This document shows positions 24,301-38,100 of a DNA stretch of 64,000 bases, piece after piece. A program made the translations under genes and the position numbers. The notes under the pieces were generated by a model. That model was not told the DNA's origin and ran no database searches. It saw nothing but the letters and a program-made list of their open reading frames with translations. Within the stretch, counting starts at the first letter, position 1. Each line of letters opens with the position of its first letter. The stretch is taken from assembly GCF_029227915.1 (NCBI RefSeq), contig NC_079885.1, positions 13,219,001 through 13,283,000 on the forward strand. Direction: 5' to 3'. Origin of the DNA: Hydractinia symbiolongicarpus. Taxonomy: Eukaryota > Cnidaria > Hydrozoa > Anthoathecata > Hydractiniidae.

Positions 24301-27300
24301 GTGTCTCGCATTTGGTAACCCCAACTCTTTGCCAAGACGTTTGTAGAAAGAGTTGACCTTTGATCTTTTGATCTCTTCCATCTGACTACTTAGCTTGGTG
24401 CCCTCCTGCTTTCTTTGCTCTTCAGATGTTGGCGTTGAACTGGTGCCAGGCTGGGCAAGGTCCTCGGGTTTACTAAAAGATACATCATCAGGATTATCTG
24501 GAATATTTTTCTCTGGTGTAAAATCTCCTTTCAAATTTGGATTATCAGCCATTTATTTTAAACAAAAACAAGTAATAATAAAGTATGACTAACATATTTG
24601 GAAAAACGCTCGATCCATACGCTAAACTTAAAACAATGTTCGCAATTAAAGCAAAAAAACAGCGTGTGAAGGTGAGTTATGTCCCATCGACAATCAATCA
24701 GATTGAGGATTTGTATGTGGATGTTCCCAATATGGGGCAGAATGATGTCATTTTTCCAGAAAGTCTTCGGTTATTATTTGATCTGGAGCTAACTGGTACA
24801 AACACGAAACGTACTATCATGAGCAATATTGGCAAGAGTCTGGTGGAGAGCCTGCTCATTACATTAAATGGAAACCATGTGCAAAGTATCAACGACTACA
24901 GAGTTTTCGCTGTCTATCGCGATCTCTGGCTCTCTAAATTTGAACTTGAAAACAAATTGATTCAAGAAGGTATAAACCCTAAGGATGGTACGATCTGTGC
25001 TTTGCAGGTGAAAGTTAGCGATCATGTGGGTACTGATGAAGAAAAGGCTGTACTGTATGGAAACACGTTCTGTATCCCTCTGGGAGAAATGTTTGAATTG
25101 ACCCGAGGTTTACCATTCTACCAGCCTGGATTACACAATCGGTTACAATTTGTGATACATTTTGCATCATATGGAGATGTTATCAAAGATGCAGGTACAG
25201 CGGCTTCAGGGTCTACGGCAGCAAAAGCGGCAGATGCTGCACACAAGATCAGCAATATTGCACCAGAGTTTGATAAAGTAAACCACGACAAGCTTACAGG
25301 TGAAATGGTATCACGGTACAGTTGTTTAGCACTACCCTTCAAGAGTACTTCGAAGCAAGGTGATCGCAATGAAGAAGGAGGATACCAGTAACAATTTTCA
25401 AATTGACCCCCCTGCAAAAAGTTTGAAATGAGTCCTATTGCTCTGTGTAGATCCATCAAAAGTTAATCCCTATAGCAGTGCTAACGAAATATTTTACAAC
25501 CCCAATATTGAAAAAATCCTGATCACTGTTGAGGGTGAACCCAATGAACTCTACTCTCATGCCATGCTTAGAAAAGATCATTATGAGCAAATTGTGAATC
25601 TCTTCGGTAAACATGACTCAACAGTTACGATAGGGAAATTCGCGACTGAAAAATATGCACTTTTTGTAGATTTTCGTTCATCTTCTGATCATAGCCTACA
25701 TGGTAGCGGGGGCCCTTTACAGAGATTGTTGGACGGTATTACTCTACATATGACAAAGAAGGCGGATGGAACAGGGGATGTTAAATGTTATGTCTATTTG
25801 CTGAGCGACGCTCAATTAAATATTCTCAATGGTAAATACCACAGTGTGGAGTATTAATCGCAGATCGCTTTCAAATAAATGAGCTTAGACATTGTTTTAG
25901 ATCCACATATGGCGATATTTTCTGGCCTGACTAGTTGTGGAAAAACACAGGGTGTTCTAGACCTTCTAGAAGGTGAGTACAACAAGCATTTTCACAATAT
26001 CATTATCCTCTGCCCAACTATACAATGGAATAGCACCTATCTCAAGAGATCCTCACTTTGGCAAGATGACTATGTGTTTCTTATTAATCTCAAGAATCAA
26101 CTTTTTGAATTGATAGAAAAATTATCGTCGCGACTAGTCGGTGAAGATACCCTGTAATTATCAATGACTGTATAGCAGACGAATCTCTCGATAAAAAAAG
26201 ACAACCCTTGCTTGAATTAGCAATTTCAGGGAGGCATAGGAAGCACTCTTTGTGGCTGTTAACACAATCCTATACAGTTTTACCAAAAAATCTTCGAAGA
26301 CAAAAAAAGCAGTTGTTTGTGTGGTACTCGCACGAGCGCTTGATATGAACCTTATTAATGACGAAACCAATATGATCAATGAGAGTAATTTGAAAGATGT
26401 CAACGATCAACTGGACGAATCAAAACATGCGTGCTTGTATATTAGGTTAAAGACCCTAGAAGCTATAAAATTCTCGAGTGAATGGTGGTTTTATGGATCG
26501 ATTTAGTCCACAAAACGGCGTGATTGCTCGTGTTGTCAATTCACCAAGCGCTTGTGCCAAATAAACGAGAAGGAGTAAAAGCCCTTTAGCGACTCGTTCC
26601 CGAGAAGTATTAAATGTGGCTAGGTGACACTATTACTGGTCTCGGAGGGTGTCCCCAAATCTTGGTACACCCAACCAAACACAGTTTTACTGAAAGAACC
26701 TGTTCTTTATTGCTTTTTTTTGAGACATGAAAATGATACCTCGTTGTGATAACATGGCGCCAGGAGGAGGAACGCGTGAAAGTATGTTAAGCTTTGTATA
26801 GATTTGTCTATACAAAAAAATCTGATTCGACAGCCCTCGAAATTTCGCGACGGCAAAAAAATGCTGAGGCTAATCTTTGTTGCGCATTCATTTTGCGGTA
26901 GAAAAGTGTGGGGGATGTTTTGAATCGTGAACCCCAAACTCTCAATCTTAACTTCCTTTTCTGCATTTCCGAAATAGTATGCATGACTATACTGTCACTT
27001 TTATAAATTTATTGTTTATTTTTCAGGTCATCACTAGCCAGTAGGCAAAAATATTCTTCGTTTTCAAATTACAAAAAATCTTTATCCTCGTGGCTTAAAT
27101 AAAAACTTCAAAATTCATTCGAAAAGTTCAGCTACATTTTAACAAAATTTTTTTTACCACACGTGGGTTTTGTTTTTAAAATTGTTTGAATAACACTTGC
27201 GGCATAAAGAAAATCCATTAAATTCGGACCTGCTATGGTTTCCAATTGTTTTGTAAAATGAAGAAATTATCTACAATTAAATCCATGATAAAATGTCTGT

Positions 27301-30300
27301 TCCGCATGTAAGTGCAGTTTTGCAGACTTGATTCATCCGTGCTCCGTCGGTGTTGACCTTCGCATTAGTTAAGAACCGCATGGCTGGATTTCTTGTGTAA
27401 GACCTGGTTACCAACGACGAAGGGGCCAGGCAAAAGAGATTTATGTCTACGTAGTTCTTTTAACTAAGTTAGGAGTCGGTGAATTAGCTAGGATGGTCAG
27501 GATGACTATGAATAGGCTTGCTCGTGGATTAAAAGGACCAGGACTATTCAATAATTCTGAGACTAAAAGTTTTTGACCAAGACTGAAATCTATCAGACCT
27601 TTTGTCCGACGAAATGTGACAGGAAACTTTGTTTGACGAGTGTCCAAAAATTATTTTGAGGGCTGCCATCACACGCTACAAAATGGATTTTATAGATTGA
27701 TTTTGAAAACTCTATTTTTCAGGCGTGCGATTAATCACACGCCTCTCCTGAAAAAGACTGATATTTAAAAGGTAAGTAAGACTAACTAAAAAATTAGAAC
27801 TTTCAAAATTGGTGACGCTTCACTCTCTCGCGTCGACAAATTATTGCTGAGGGATTGCCGTTGCAAATGACTATGTTGTCGGCAATTTATTGCCGCTGTT
27901 CGACCTAAGGATATAACAAAAAGATGTGTTCCAAAAAGCTTGTTATGGTGCTTGCCCCACACATAGAAATTATATATGACGATTGTCAGGTTCCATGGTT
28001 TAAACGAAGCCAGTTGGTAAATATTGTGGGATTCGTGATATACAAAGAACATACAGAAATATTAAAGGCCGAACCAGATATGAACTTTCCCGATCAGCTT
28101 CGTTTAAAAATAGGTATGATATATTCATTTTTGCTGAGGATGCTATGGAAATCTTGGTGCGATGCAAAAGTTAGGATACTATTAAAATTGCGGGACGTTG
28201 TGGCATAGAAATTCGAAAAATAAATGGTTTTGATGGTGAAGATATGGTTTGCAGCATCATGTCGATGGATGAAAGATCTACATGTACTTCCCAAAGTACA
28301 GATTAGCTGTCAATGTGCTGTGATGAATTTGGACATATTGATTGAGATATTGACTACGAAGTAAAAAGAGAAAAACATATCGAGCAAGACTTGGGATGCA
28401 CCTTTATACGATATAACCATGATGCGCCCGATATTTCTCCATATTTCACATCATTAACAAAATTTATCTCTATAGCAGGCAGTGAAGTTTCTTACAAGAT
28501 GATAGCAATGCGGAACATATATTTTTTTTATCTTGGATTAAAAAAAAATTTCAGCTCAAAAGATTACAAGAAAAAAATATCTCTTGTAATCCAGGAATCC
28601 TTTAATTTAAATATTGAGACTCTATCCGATAAGCATTTACGACCTCGTTTCAAGAGTGCCGATCTTTGGAGATTATTAGGGATTTCAAATGTTAGGCAGT
28701 ATAGCCTTAATCACCATATGATAGCATCGCGGGCAGAAATAGGGTATACTCGCCGACTACGTCTGTGGTAGCTCAAAAAACTCCACCGATCTGTTCGTGA
28801 CACTGGATGGCGCCTTGGAGATTGTGTGTCATTCTAGAAAACCGAAGGCGGCGCAATTTACCAGGTGGCTTGCAAAAAAAGGTGTTGAAAAATTATAGGA
28901 GCTAAATAAAGAAAAAGATGCTGCAATTGCTCTCCTTGGAGATGATCTTAATGAAAGAAATAGACAGGTTGCTATTCTTGAGCAAGACAATTTGGAGCTA
29001 CGGCAAAGACACATACCACATCGAGTTCTTATTGACACGGTGCTATGCGTAGTGGACAAAAACGATCCTCACAAGCATGGAAAAGCAGGCAGACATAACC
29101 ACTATGTGATCGGATGCCAACCCAAAAAACTCACAAAAACGCTAAACGATTTAAGAGTAAAGTTCCCTAATATGATAGCAAGGGAACCAGAATGTGATGA
29201 TCTCAATGCTGTTCATGCATGGTGTCGTTTCAAGGAAGATGTTCTTGGTACAGACAACTTTCACCACAACCACATCACATTACCTGATGAAGATACGTGA
29301 GAGCTGTTTGAAGGGATGTTTAACATCGATATGGTGTAAGCAGCACAGGCGATAATTGTGTGACTTTTTGTGAGTCACAACAAAAGGTCTCAATCAACCA
29401 AGATCAACATCAAAGGTTAATGCAAGAAATCTACAATCCTTTTACATAGTCTGGAGGTATTGCTACATCTTCTGGTACTAGCATTAATTCTTCTGCAACA
29501 AAACTATGGTCAGGTCCGTCTTTCAAATAATACAACACATGGCTATTCAGGTCCGCCACAATGCGATCTAATCTATACGTTTTCTTACCCCAAAAAGTGT
29601 TGGTTGACCATGTTCCTCCCCGGGCCGCAACAAATATAAATACAACCCATCTTCAGGAAAAGGTTTTTCCTCAGGGAACCCTTCACTTTTTACAAGTGGT
29701 ACATCTTCCAACCTGATGGCCTTTGAAGGCTTCATTCCAATCATTGCAGTCTTGGTGTTATTTAAATTCTTCACCATAGGATATAAGTTTTTCACCCATA
29801 TTTTACTTTAGTCCTCAATGACCAACTCTTGTGCATCTTGAGGTTTGAATTTTTTTTCGCAAGCAATTTGTTATACGAATCAATAAATGCTGTAAGGGTG
29901 TGATGATACTTGGTTGTAGCTTGTTTAATCTCCACCCCTTTAATCTCCACCCCTTTGCCTTCCAAAAGTTTCGTCACATCAAATTTAAATTCTGAGCCGT
30001 TATCACATTCAAAAATTGTAGGATAGCGCAGAGGTCCTGCTTTGTATATGTCTTTAAGCATGTCTGTGACCTCACTGTCTTTTTTCGTACGCAATGGTCT
30101 CGCTACCTTATATCTTAAAGCGACATCAATGCCTGTCAGGATATATCTATAGACATTTCTATAAACTTTGTCACGAGGCATATACAATAGATAAAATTGA
30201 TGCATTTCATTCGGTTTTGTAATTGTAAAATGGGAGTAATCAATCTTTTTTTGGCCCTGAATATGTCATAGCCATAGGAGCTGGCGAGACAACCAATGTA

Positions 30301-32141
30301 CGACTCTTTTACGTGGTAATTTACTCTCGTCAGATAGTAGTTTGATGGCTTTCCTTCCAACCCAAAGATGTTCAGGCTGATAGTAAATACTGCCTAATTT
30401 TTCTGCCTCTTCTTCTGTGACGATATGTTTTGCAGAGCGCGTTGCTTTTGACTTCTTTACTTTTGACATGTTTATTACATGTTAAAATGTGTATTTTTTA
30501 TTACAAATATTTATACGCCGCAAACCACAGAAGAACTAGGGATCCTACAATGAAAGTGATTTCACCGTCCTATTGATGTTTGGAAGGTACATAAAAATTG
30601 GAAATATTGGGTGCATTATCGATCGTAGCGATATAGAATTCACGCATCCCTTTATCAAGATCTTTCAAATCTTCCATGGGTTGCCTCTTCAGCTCTTGTT
30701 GTTTATTATACCAGTCGATTTTTGCTTGACGATCACGTACCCATTGTGCTTTTCAACACATCATTTGTGTCCATTTTTGCAGAGGGTTGTGTGATCCCTA
30801 AAAATTTCTTCCCTGCCAGGGCATATCCAAAAGTGAAACCGAGATCTAGCAAGGTCTCGTACAACATATCGATTATCTCTTTTTCTTGTGGTGTAACTTT
30901 GACATTTATTATAGGGTTCAACGCATTTAAAAAATGTCTATTTTTGGGGGTTGAACTTTTTTTCAACAGGAAGCGGCTGCTCTGATGATTTTTCAGGTTG
31001 CTGCTGCTGTTTTTTATGCTTAAAAAATTTATACCAAACACCATGCCTACTATGAGGTACTTGGTGAGGTACTTGTTGAAGTACTACTCTCAGGTACTTG
31101 ACCACTTTCACCCTTTTTCTTGTGCAGGTTTTCCTTTTTTTTCTTGTTCCATTCAGCAAGTTTCTTACCGTCGGCAACGCGATCTTCATTTTATAGAAGA
31201 TGTACCTCTATAAAATTTAAATAGCTTTGTGCTGTACCATGCGCTCTGCAAAGCTCTCCTTCAGTTCTCATAAACATATTTCAAAAACTGTTCACCTAAT
31301 CCCAACTCACAGACATTTGGCGGGAACCTACCCACAGGTGGAGTGAGTATGACTGAGCCATGTGTCAAAGCTTGTATTCCATCGATTCCTACACTTAAAG
31401 CGCGACACTACTGCAATGTCTTGATCATATAATTCGTGTAATCCTAAAGCTAATTTTGTCAGATTATTTCCCATTATTTTCTTCTTTTCGATCTTCGCCG
31501 TTTATATTTCTTGGACAGCTGAGTGCCTGATGCTTTCAAATATTTTTCGTTAAGCACTTTGGTATGATTTGCAATGTGCGCCAAAACCAAAAGTGGAGCT
31601 AAAAATTTACCAAATGTAACATGAAACACAATACCGAGGTCAGTCATGGATTTTTTAATAATTTTCCTCAATTTTTGAACAGAGTCGATACAAATCAGGT
31701 TGCTTACAGCATTTGAATACAAGTTTACTACATGCTCAGATAACGCCTGGCCTGTTTTTTTTCCCTTTATCCTGAATTTCTCGTTGAATATACTCGGCAT
31801 ATGCCTTTTCGATGACATCGTCTGGTGCCTTTTCTACGAAGCCTTCAGTACACTTTTTTGGTAAAAAATGTGCTTTACCTTCCCTGATTCCATCTTTCAA
31901 TAATTGGCGTCTATTGATTGGTATTTCCTGTTGTTGCAGAGCTTCTGCAGGAGTATCAACAACATCAAATATTTTAGCAAGTTCAGTCATTTTATTTATT
32001 ATATATCGAAAACGTAAAAAACAGAGTAGTACATTCATATAAGGTATAATTATCACAATACATAGATATACATCCATGTTTTATTTTTGAAGAAAAATAC
32101 CAAAACTCCCTTAGGAGAAGCTCTGGGTTTTTGATTGTTGT

Positions 32142-32172
<31 letters not shown>

Positions 32173-35100
32173 AAACCCAGAGGTTTTTGATTCTGCGAGT
32201 ATCCCACTCAGAGCCTTTGGCATTCCATCTCTGAGATGGTTTTCAGTGCTGTCCTGCTTTGCAGGCTTAGCCTACTTGCTCTTGATACTCTATACAGAAT
32301 GTCGTGTACGCAATAATGAACACACCTTTTTTAGGTGTGAACTTTCGGAGGCCTTTCCTGCACATTTTTCTTTACTGACATTTTGGCACAATTTTTAACT
32401 GACATGGCACAACCAACATGACACAGTGTGGTACAGACCGGGGCTAGACGGCTGCTTCAAGGTAAGTCATGCTCTCGCCCGCACATCCCTACCCTTCCTC
32501 AAGGACTAAGCCTGGTACCACAATTCTTGAGTATACCTTGAGTATTGCATGTCTGGCAAATCACGCATCACCAGGCATCTCATTTGCGCATCATACAGAA
32601 AACCCTTGATTATTCAGAAATGTTGTAAACATTTTTGAATAGATGAGGCTAATGAGTTTGATCTTGTATTTACCGCTTCATACTGATGAGGAGTGACTCC
32701 AGGTTGTGCTTCGTAGTGTAGATATAGCGATTACAACTCCAAAGGTACTGTATGTACACCATCCTCTAGGATGCGACGTTTGTCGTAAAATACTGAGAGC
32801 CCTAGCTTACTTTGCTCATAGGTGATCACCCCCTGGCTGTGTACCTGGAAACCTATGTTTTTCGCAGTGTGTAGATGTCTTTTCAACACCATATATCCTT
32901 GCCATGTGATCTCGTTTTGCTTTTTGACATCCCTTTACATGAAAACTTGACGTCCTCTTTCCCTTTGACGAAGTAGCACTTAGCGGTGATAGCAATCATC
33001 CTAAACCCGATAAATTCTGGTATGAATAATCCTCCTGATCGTTTTGAATGATCGTCAGTCACCAGCCAGTTTTTCACATCTTTGTCGTACTCCCCGAGCA
33101 GCTCAGAACGCACAACATTTCGCAATTCTTCTCCAAAGATGGCAAAATAGGCAGAGTCTGTATCCATGTAAATATACTCGAACTCTCTACGATCTACATA
33201 TTTATTGAGGAAGTCGTAGTAGAATTCAAGCATACGTAACTTGGCTAGTTGGTACACTGCAATCCCGCATTGGTAGGCTCTGTCAATGCTGCACTTGCGT
33301 TTGCCTTCTCTAATCTTGTATGCATCGCCTATCGGCTCCAAGTCTTCGAAATATGGAGATCTCATCACTTGATCAACCTTCTTTTCGTTACTCATGAACA
33401 TCGTATTCACATGCCTTGCTAGATCCTCGATCATCTTCCCATAGAACGAGTTACCCTTCAGCTTGGCTGTATCTCCAGTTATCCGCTTGTCTGGATTTTT
33501 ATCAGCTTGCCTACAACCAGCCGCAATCTCTTGAGGGAACCAAGCGAATGGTTTACCTCGCCCATACTTAACGAATTGGGGGATCGCTGTCACTTGCAAA
33601 CCATGATCTTGGTACCATTTTAGAACAGGTGTATATAACAAGATTTTTCTGCTTTCATCACAGCCAAGAGCTTACGTGTACCAGGAATATGCTTGTGCTC
33701 CATAGCTTTTAAATAATCTTGCATATGATCCGGAATTTTTTTATCTGGTATCTCCCTTACCACAAATAGAGGTGACATTTCCGAGAATTTATCATGCAAT
33801 TAGGGTACTTCAATGTCCACTTGGGCAAACGCAAACCGTGAAGCTGCTTGCACTCGTCGTGTTAGTGTATCAACGTTTTCCGGCGATTTAGGCTCATCAA
33901 TCTTGAACAATTTTTCTTTATCACAGGGGAAGTCATACATCAGTGTGCTAGGATATAACATGTTTGCATCTAGTCCCAAGATTGTTTTGCACTGTTTTGG
34001 TTTCTTGTATACATGTGATCTAATACCTGTAACACCACACTCATGGTATCGAGTGAACACGATAGCTGGACCTCCTACCATACCCATTTGTAACAGCTCA
34101 TAACCCTCGTCCTTCGTACATTCCGTACAGGTACAGGCAGGAGTGTAGAGCTCTACCTTAGGGTTTAGTTTTAGATTCTTGTTCAGCATGTACCTTATCG
34201 AGATCCCCCGGATACTAACTGCATCTTTCAAAATGTCAATATCATCTCCGTAATATAGACGTCTCGTTTTATCAACTGCTTCGATGAAGGGTTCAACGTC
34301 ACCCATGTTGTATTCACGTAACCAGTTCATCATTGTGTCACAACCTCGATTATAGAATTCTGTGCAGAATTCTTCATACTCTTTGGGTGACATCGTATTT
34401 TTACCCTTTAATTGATTATAAAAATATTCGTGATCGACAGGCCCGACATGGATCAGCTTGTCATAACTCGTTAACCAGTTGTAAGGGAATACAAGCCTTT
34501 GAAGCTTGCATTCCAGAGACTTGAACAATCGCTTTAAACTCATACCAGGAGCAAGAAAATTTTTAATGTCTAGAAATCTAAACTTAGATGTTGTCACGAA
34601 CATATAATTGTTGTCTTTCTGGGCTACTTTTATTTTTTCACTTTCATCTTGAGCAATTTGCTCAACAAAATACTGCTTGATTATATTTAAGTCATACTTC
34701 CCACTGTTGAACCCAATCACAGCTACCTGGTTTACCCATTCGTTCCATGCATCCTGGGTCTTTTTGTGAAGCATGTCGAAATCTGTAGGTCTCTGGTACA
34801 TTATTTCCACCTTGGCGACGATAAGAGTGTGTCTCCTTTCTAACTCCTCCATAAAAAGTTTCAATAAAATTTTATGATCTTCATTTTCTACGAACGTTGG
34901 ATTATCATTCAAACTATTGTGAATACCAAAACTTACCGGTATATGCCTCAAAAGGTATGTCAAATCAGATGTTTTTAGCTGGGAATTCAAAGAAGACGCG
35001 ATGGCCTCGAAATCAAACACTATATAATGAGGATACCGGATGAATTTTTTGTTGAAATATTGGTTGATCTTGGGAGAATTTTCACGTTCTCACACTGTGA

Positions 35101-38100
35101 TGAGGTTGTATCCCTGTTTTTCTATCATAGCCTCCTTCTTCATCGTTTGTTCATAGCGTTATTTATAACATTCTGGCTGACACGAGCATCCGTGCCAGTA
35201 ACATCCGTGGTACTTGTAAACGGTCTTTGTTGTAGGATCATAACCGTCTACTTTCCACTCCTTTCCTTTTTCATCACGTATCACACGTTCACCACCATGA
35301 CCACATAAAGCATGATGTATATGTCTTCAAGTTTCCCTCAACATGTATTCTATTCATTTAGATGCATCATAGCTATTACCTTCACCATAAAATATCTTCT
35401 CCGACTTGCTCGGCATATGTTTCACTTTCGCTCCTTTACAAATGATTGTTGTCTTGACTCCTTTGCATTCATCTTTCTTATGCCGCGAAAGGTGGCAGGC
35501 TTTTTTGAAGAGTTGACCGCATACCTCACATTCCAATGTATTTGTCAACACCTTGATATCTTTAATGTCGAAGCAGTGGCCTTTCAACATTCTAATAGTG
35601 ATGTCATCTAATCCTTTTTTATGCTGCTTCTGACCATAAACGAGTAGCCATGGTTCTTTCTCGTTGTTTGTCTTAGGTTCATATATTTTGATGTTGATGT
35701 TAAAGTGCTTTGCAATACTTTCCAGATCCACCTGCTTTGTAGGGCACACGTCCTTACTCTTTAGCTTGGAGTCCTCACAGTACCCTCGAGCTAATGCAAA
35801 AGCTTCCTTTGTTAGGCGTTCTGCTCCACATTCTACATTAGCCCTATTTATTACCGCTAAACATCTCCAGAAGCATAGATTGTCTGTTCTTTCCATTTTA
35901 CCATCTATAGCGTATGTACATCTCTTCTTTCACAGCCAGTCTGGAAGGGATCCGCGTTCTTATGATCTTGATCTGCACATGATCAAAGATGATTTTCCCT
36001 TCATATGCTCCTGGGGCCTCGATGGTTCTGACTGGTGGTAAATATTGCCTTACTCCAAAACTCACCATCCTCCAGATCCAGATGCTTCATTTCACATTCC
36101 TCTATGAATGCTTCGATCTCTGCGATGCTTGGTAGCGACTTGGAGCTCTGAGTTTTGTGATGGAGAGATACACCACCTCCACCTTTGTGAATATCACAGA
36201 AACATTTATGCGCATGTCTAAATTAGGGGTGATTTTATCCATTATAGGACGCGTAAGCGGTTGGTTAAGGTTCCTGAACCGCCATGTCTTGATACGATTC
36301 CCATCCTCCAACATTTGTATATCATTTTCATCAATGTTTTTTTCTTTGATTGTCTTCGGGCTCATGATAGTCTTCCTGTGCTTCAGCTTCGATTTCATTA
36401 TGTAGTGTTAAGTTAATTCGTTTTTTTACTCCATCCTTTATTTTGTTGTAATAATCACTAACAGTATCCCGCACACTCTGCAATCGAGCGGTAAGAGCAT
36501 TGGTAGTGGATGCTACTGGTGCTGATACAGCGTTGTATATTGCGCTGATTGCATTTCTAAAAAAAACTAATTTTGTCTCTTTATTATATACACATTTTAT
36601 TTATCAATAAATTTTAAGATGGACAGAAAATTTTGAATTAGGGTATTTCCCAACATATAGTAAGACCATTATGGTAGTATGCCCCGATACACCCAGTCGA
36701 AATACTTCTGTCGGGATACCTCTGCTTTCTTCACATTCTTAATCAGGCACTCGATGCAATTTGTGCTAAATCTTGGCCATTTTTTGTCGATTATCCTATA
36801 CTCAAAGTCAAATTTAGGTTCTTTGCAATAGAGACACACTATACCATTACCATATTTTTTCCGACGTTTTTCTAAAGTATCAGCCCTTGGAGCATCAAGG
36901 CATTTGATGCACATTTTAGTAGGTTGTCCGTTTTGTTTGATCCTGAAATTGTCCATAGATAAAAGGTGCTTACATTTTTGATTTATTTCGTTTTTTAAAA
37001 CGAATTTTAGCCTGTTGAAACTTGTTGTACGAAATACAAATCTAGCTTTTTAAAATTTTAGATCACTTAAAAGATAAAAAACAACCATTGTAGTTTGGTA
37101 CTAGCGAAACCAACTAAATATAAAATAATAATGTCAAATGATTTATTTGTAAAAATGATAGGTTTTTGTACCTTGTGCAACGGAGTAGTCTGTTATAACA
37201 CTCAGAGGCTGTTTACACGTACTCGACATGAAACTCATGCCAGCATGAAATTTTTTTTGGTGCACACAAATCGCTCCTGCCTCAAATACATGCTGGCCAT
37301 TGCACTGGCACAAAAAAATTTTCTTCAATAAACGAACATATAGCTTTTGATTTCTGTGTCATTCAGCTTCGTTATGCCTGTCTTAAGGACGGGCATGTAA
37401 TCATGGCAGCATGAAATTTCATGTCGGCTTTGACATGCGATCAGTAATGGGGTTTCCTCAAGACACCGAAATGAACTCATGCCGGTAGGAGTTTCATGCC
37501 GGCATGAAAAAATGCGTGTAAACGGGGTCTCAAAAACTAATAATTTCCGTAACACTACACTAGACTGGTATCCTTCTGTGCTACACTAGTCTCTGTAGTA
37601 AAAACGGAACCAAAAAGACCAGTTTATAAGTTCTACCGGCTAAAGCCATAGAACAATAATTTGTCTCACTAAAAAGAATGTCTGGATAAATTTGTTCTCT
37701 TGTTTTGAACTATTAAATAACTAGCTGCCATAGTGAAAAGATAAAATAAATACATGCTCAAAAACTTAGTTATGCACCAAGAAATTTTTTTGTGTTGTTA
37801 TACAGCAAGTTCTTCTTCCACTTAAAGGGGCTACAAACTGGTTAAAATGCTCACAATCCGTATATCCCGCCCACATATTAAAAATCCAGGGTCACCGTAA
37901 AAATATACTCCCCTAAAAGTTTAATCCCCAGTAATAATTTACCAGGAAATAAGTACTCCCAGTACTTATTTCCTGGAATATTGTTACTCGCGGGAGTATC
38001 TATTTACCAGAAAATTATTACCCCCCCGCAGGAAATTTTTACTCCCCTATCTTAATAAATAAAAAATGAACATTATTATGCTTTAAAGTAAATAATAATA

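Larger units (their letters stand above)
19340..37100. mobile_element. Polinton/Maverick-like element E1, degraded, inside NOB1 intron 2
   Basis: The block carries the hallmark set of these virus-like self-synthesising transposons: protein-primed family B polymerase, retroviral-type integrase, packaging ATPase and a putative capsid protein, plus small accessory genes, over about 17.7 kb. Plus-strand genes occupy the left half and minus-strand genes the right half. A roughly 70-base direct repeat, offset 102 bases (from 19,355 and 19,457), marks the left end region. I found no inverted copy of it near 37 kb, so the right terminus is lost or diverged. Nearly every large gene is broken. Edges are approximate. 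Confidence 0.85.

Noticed and set aside
37095-37555. Three overlapping ORFs on both strands to the right of E1
   Set aside because: They lie in a palindromic MITE, and the Cys/His-rich look comes from catgccggcatg repeats.
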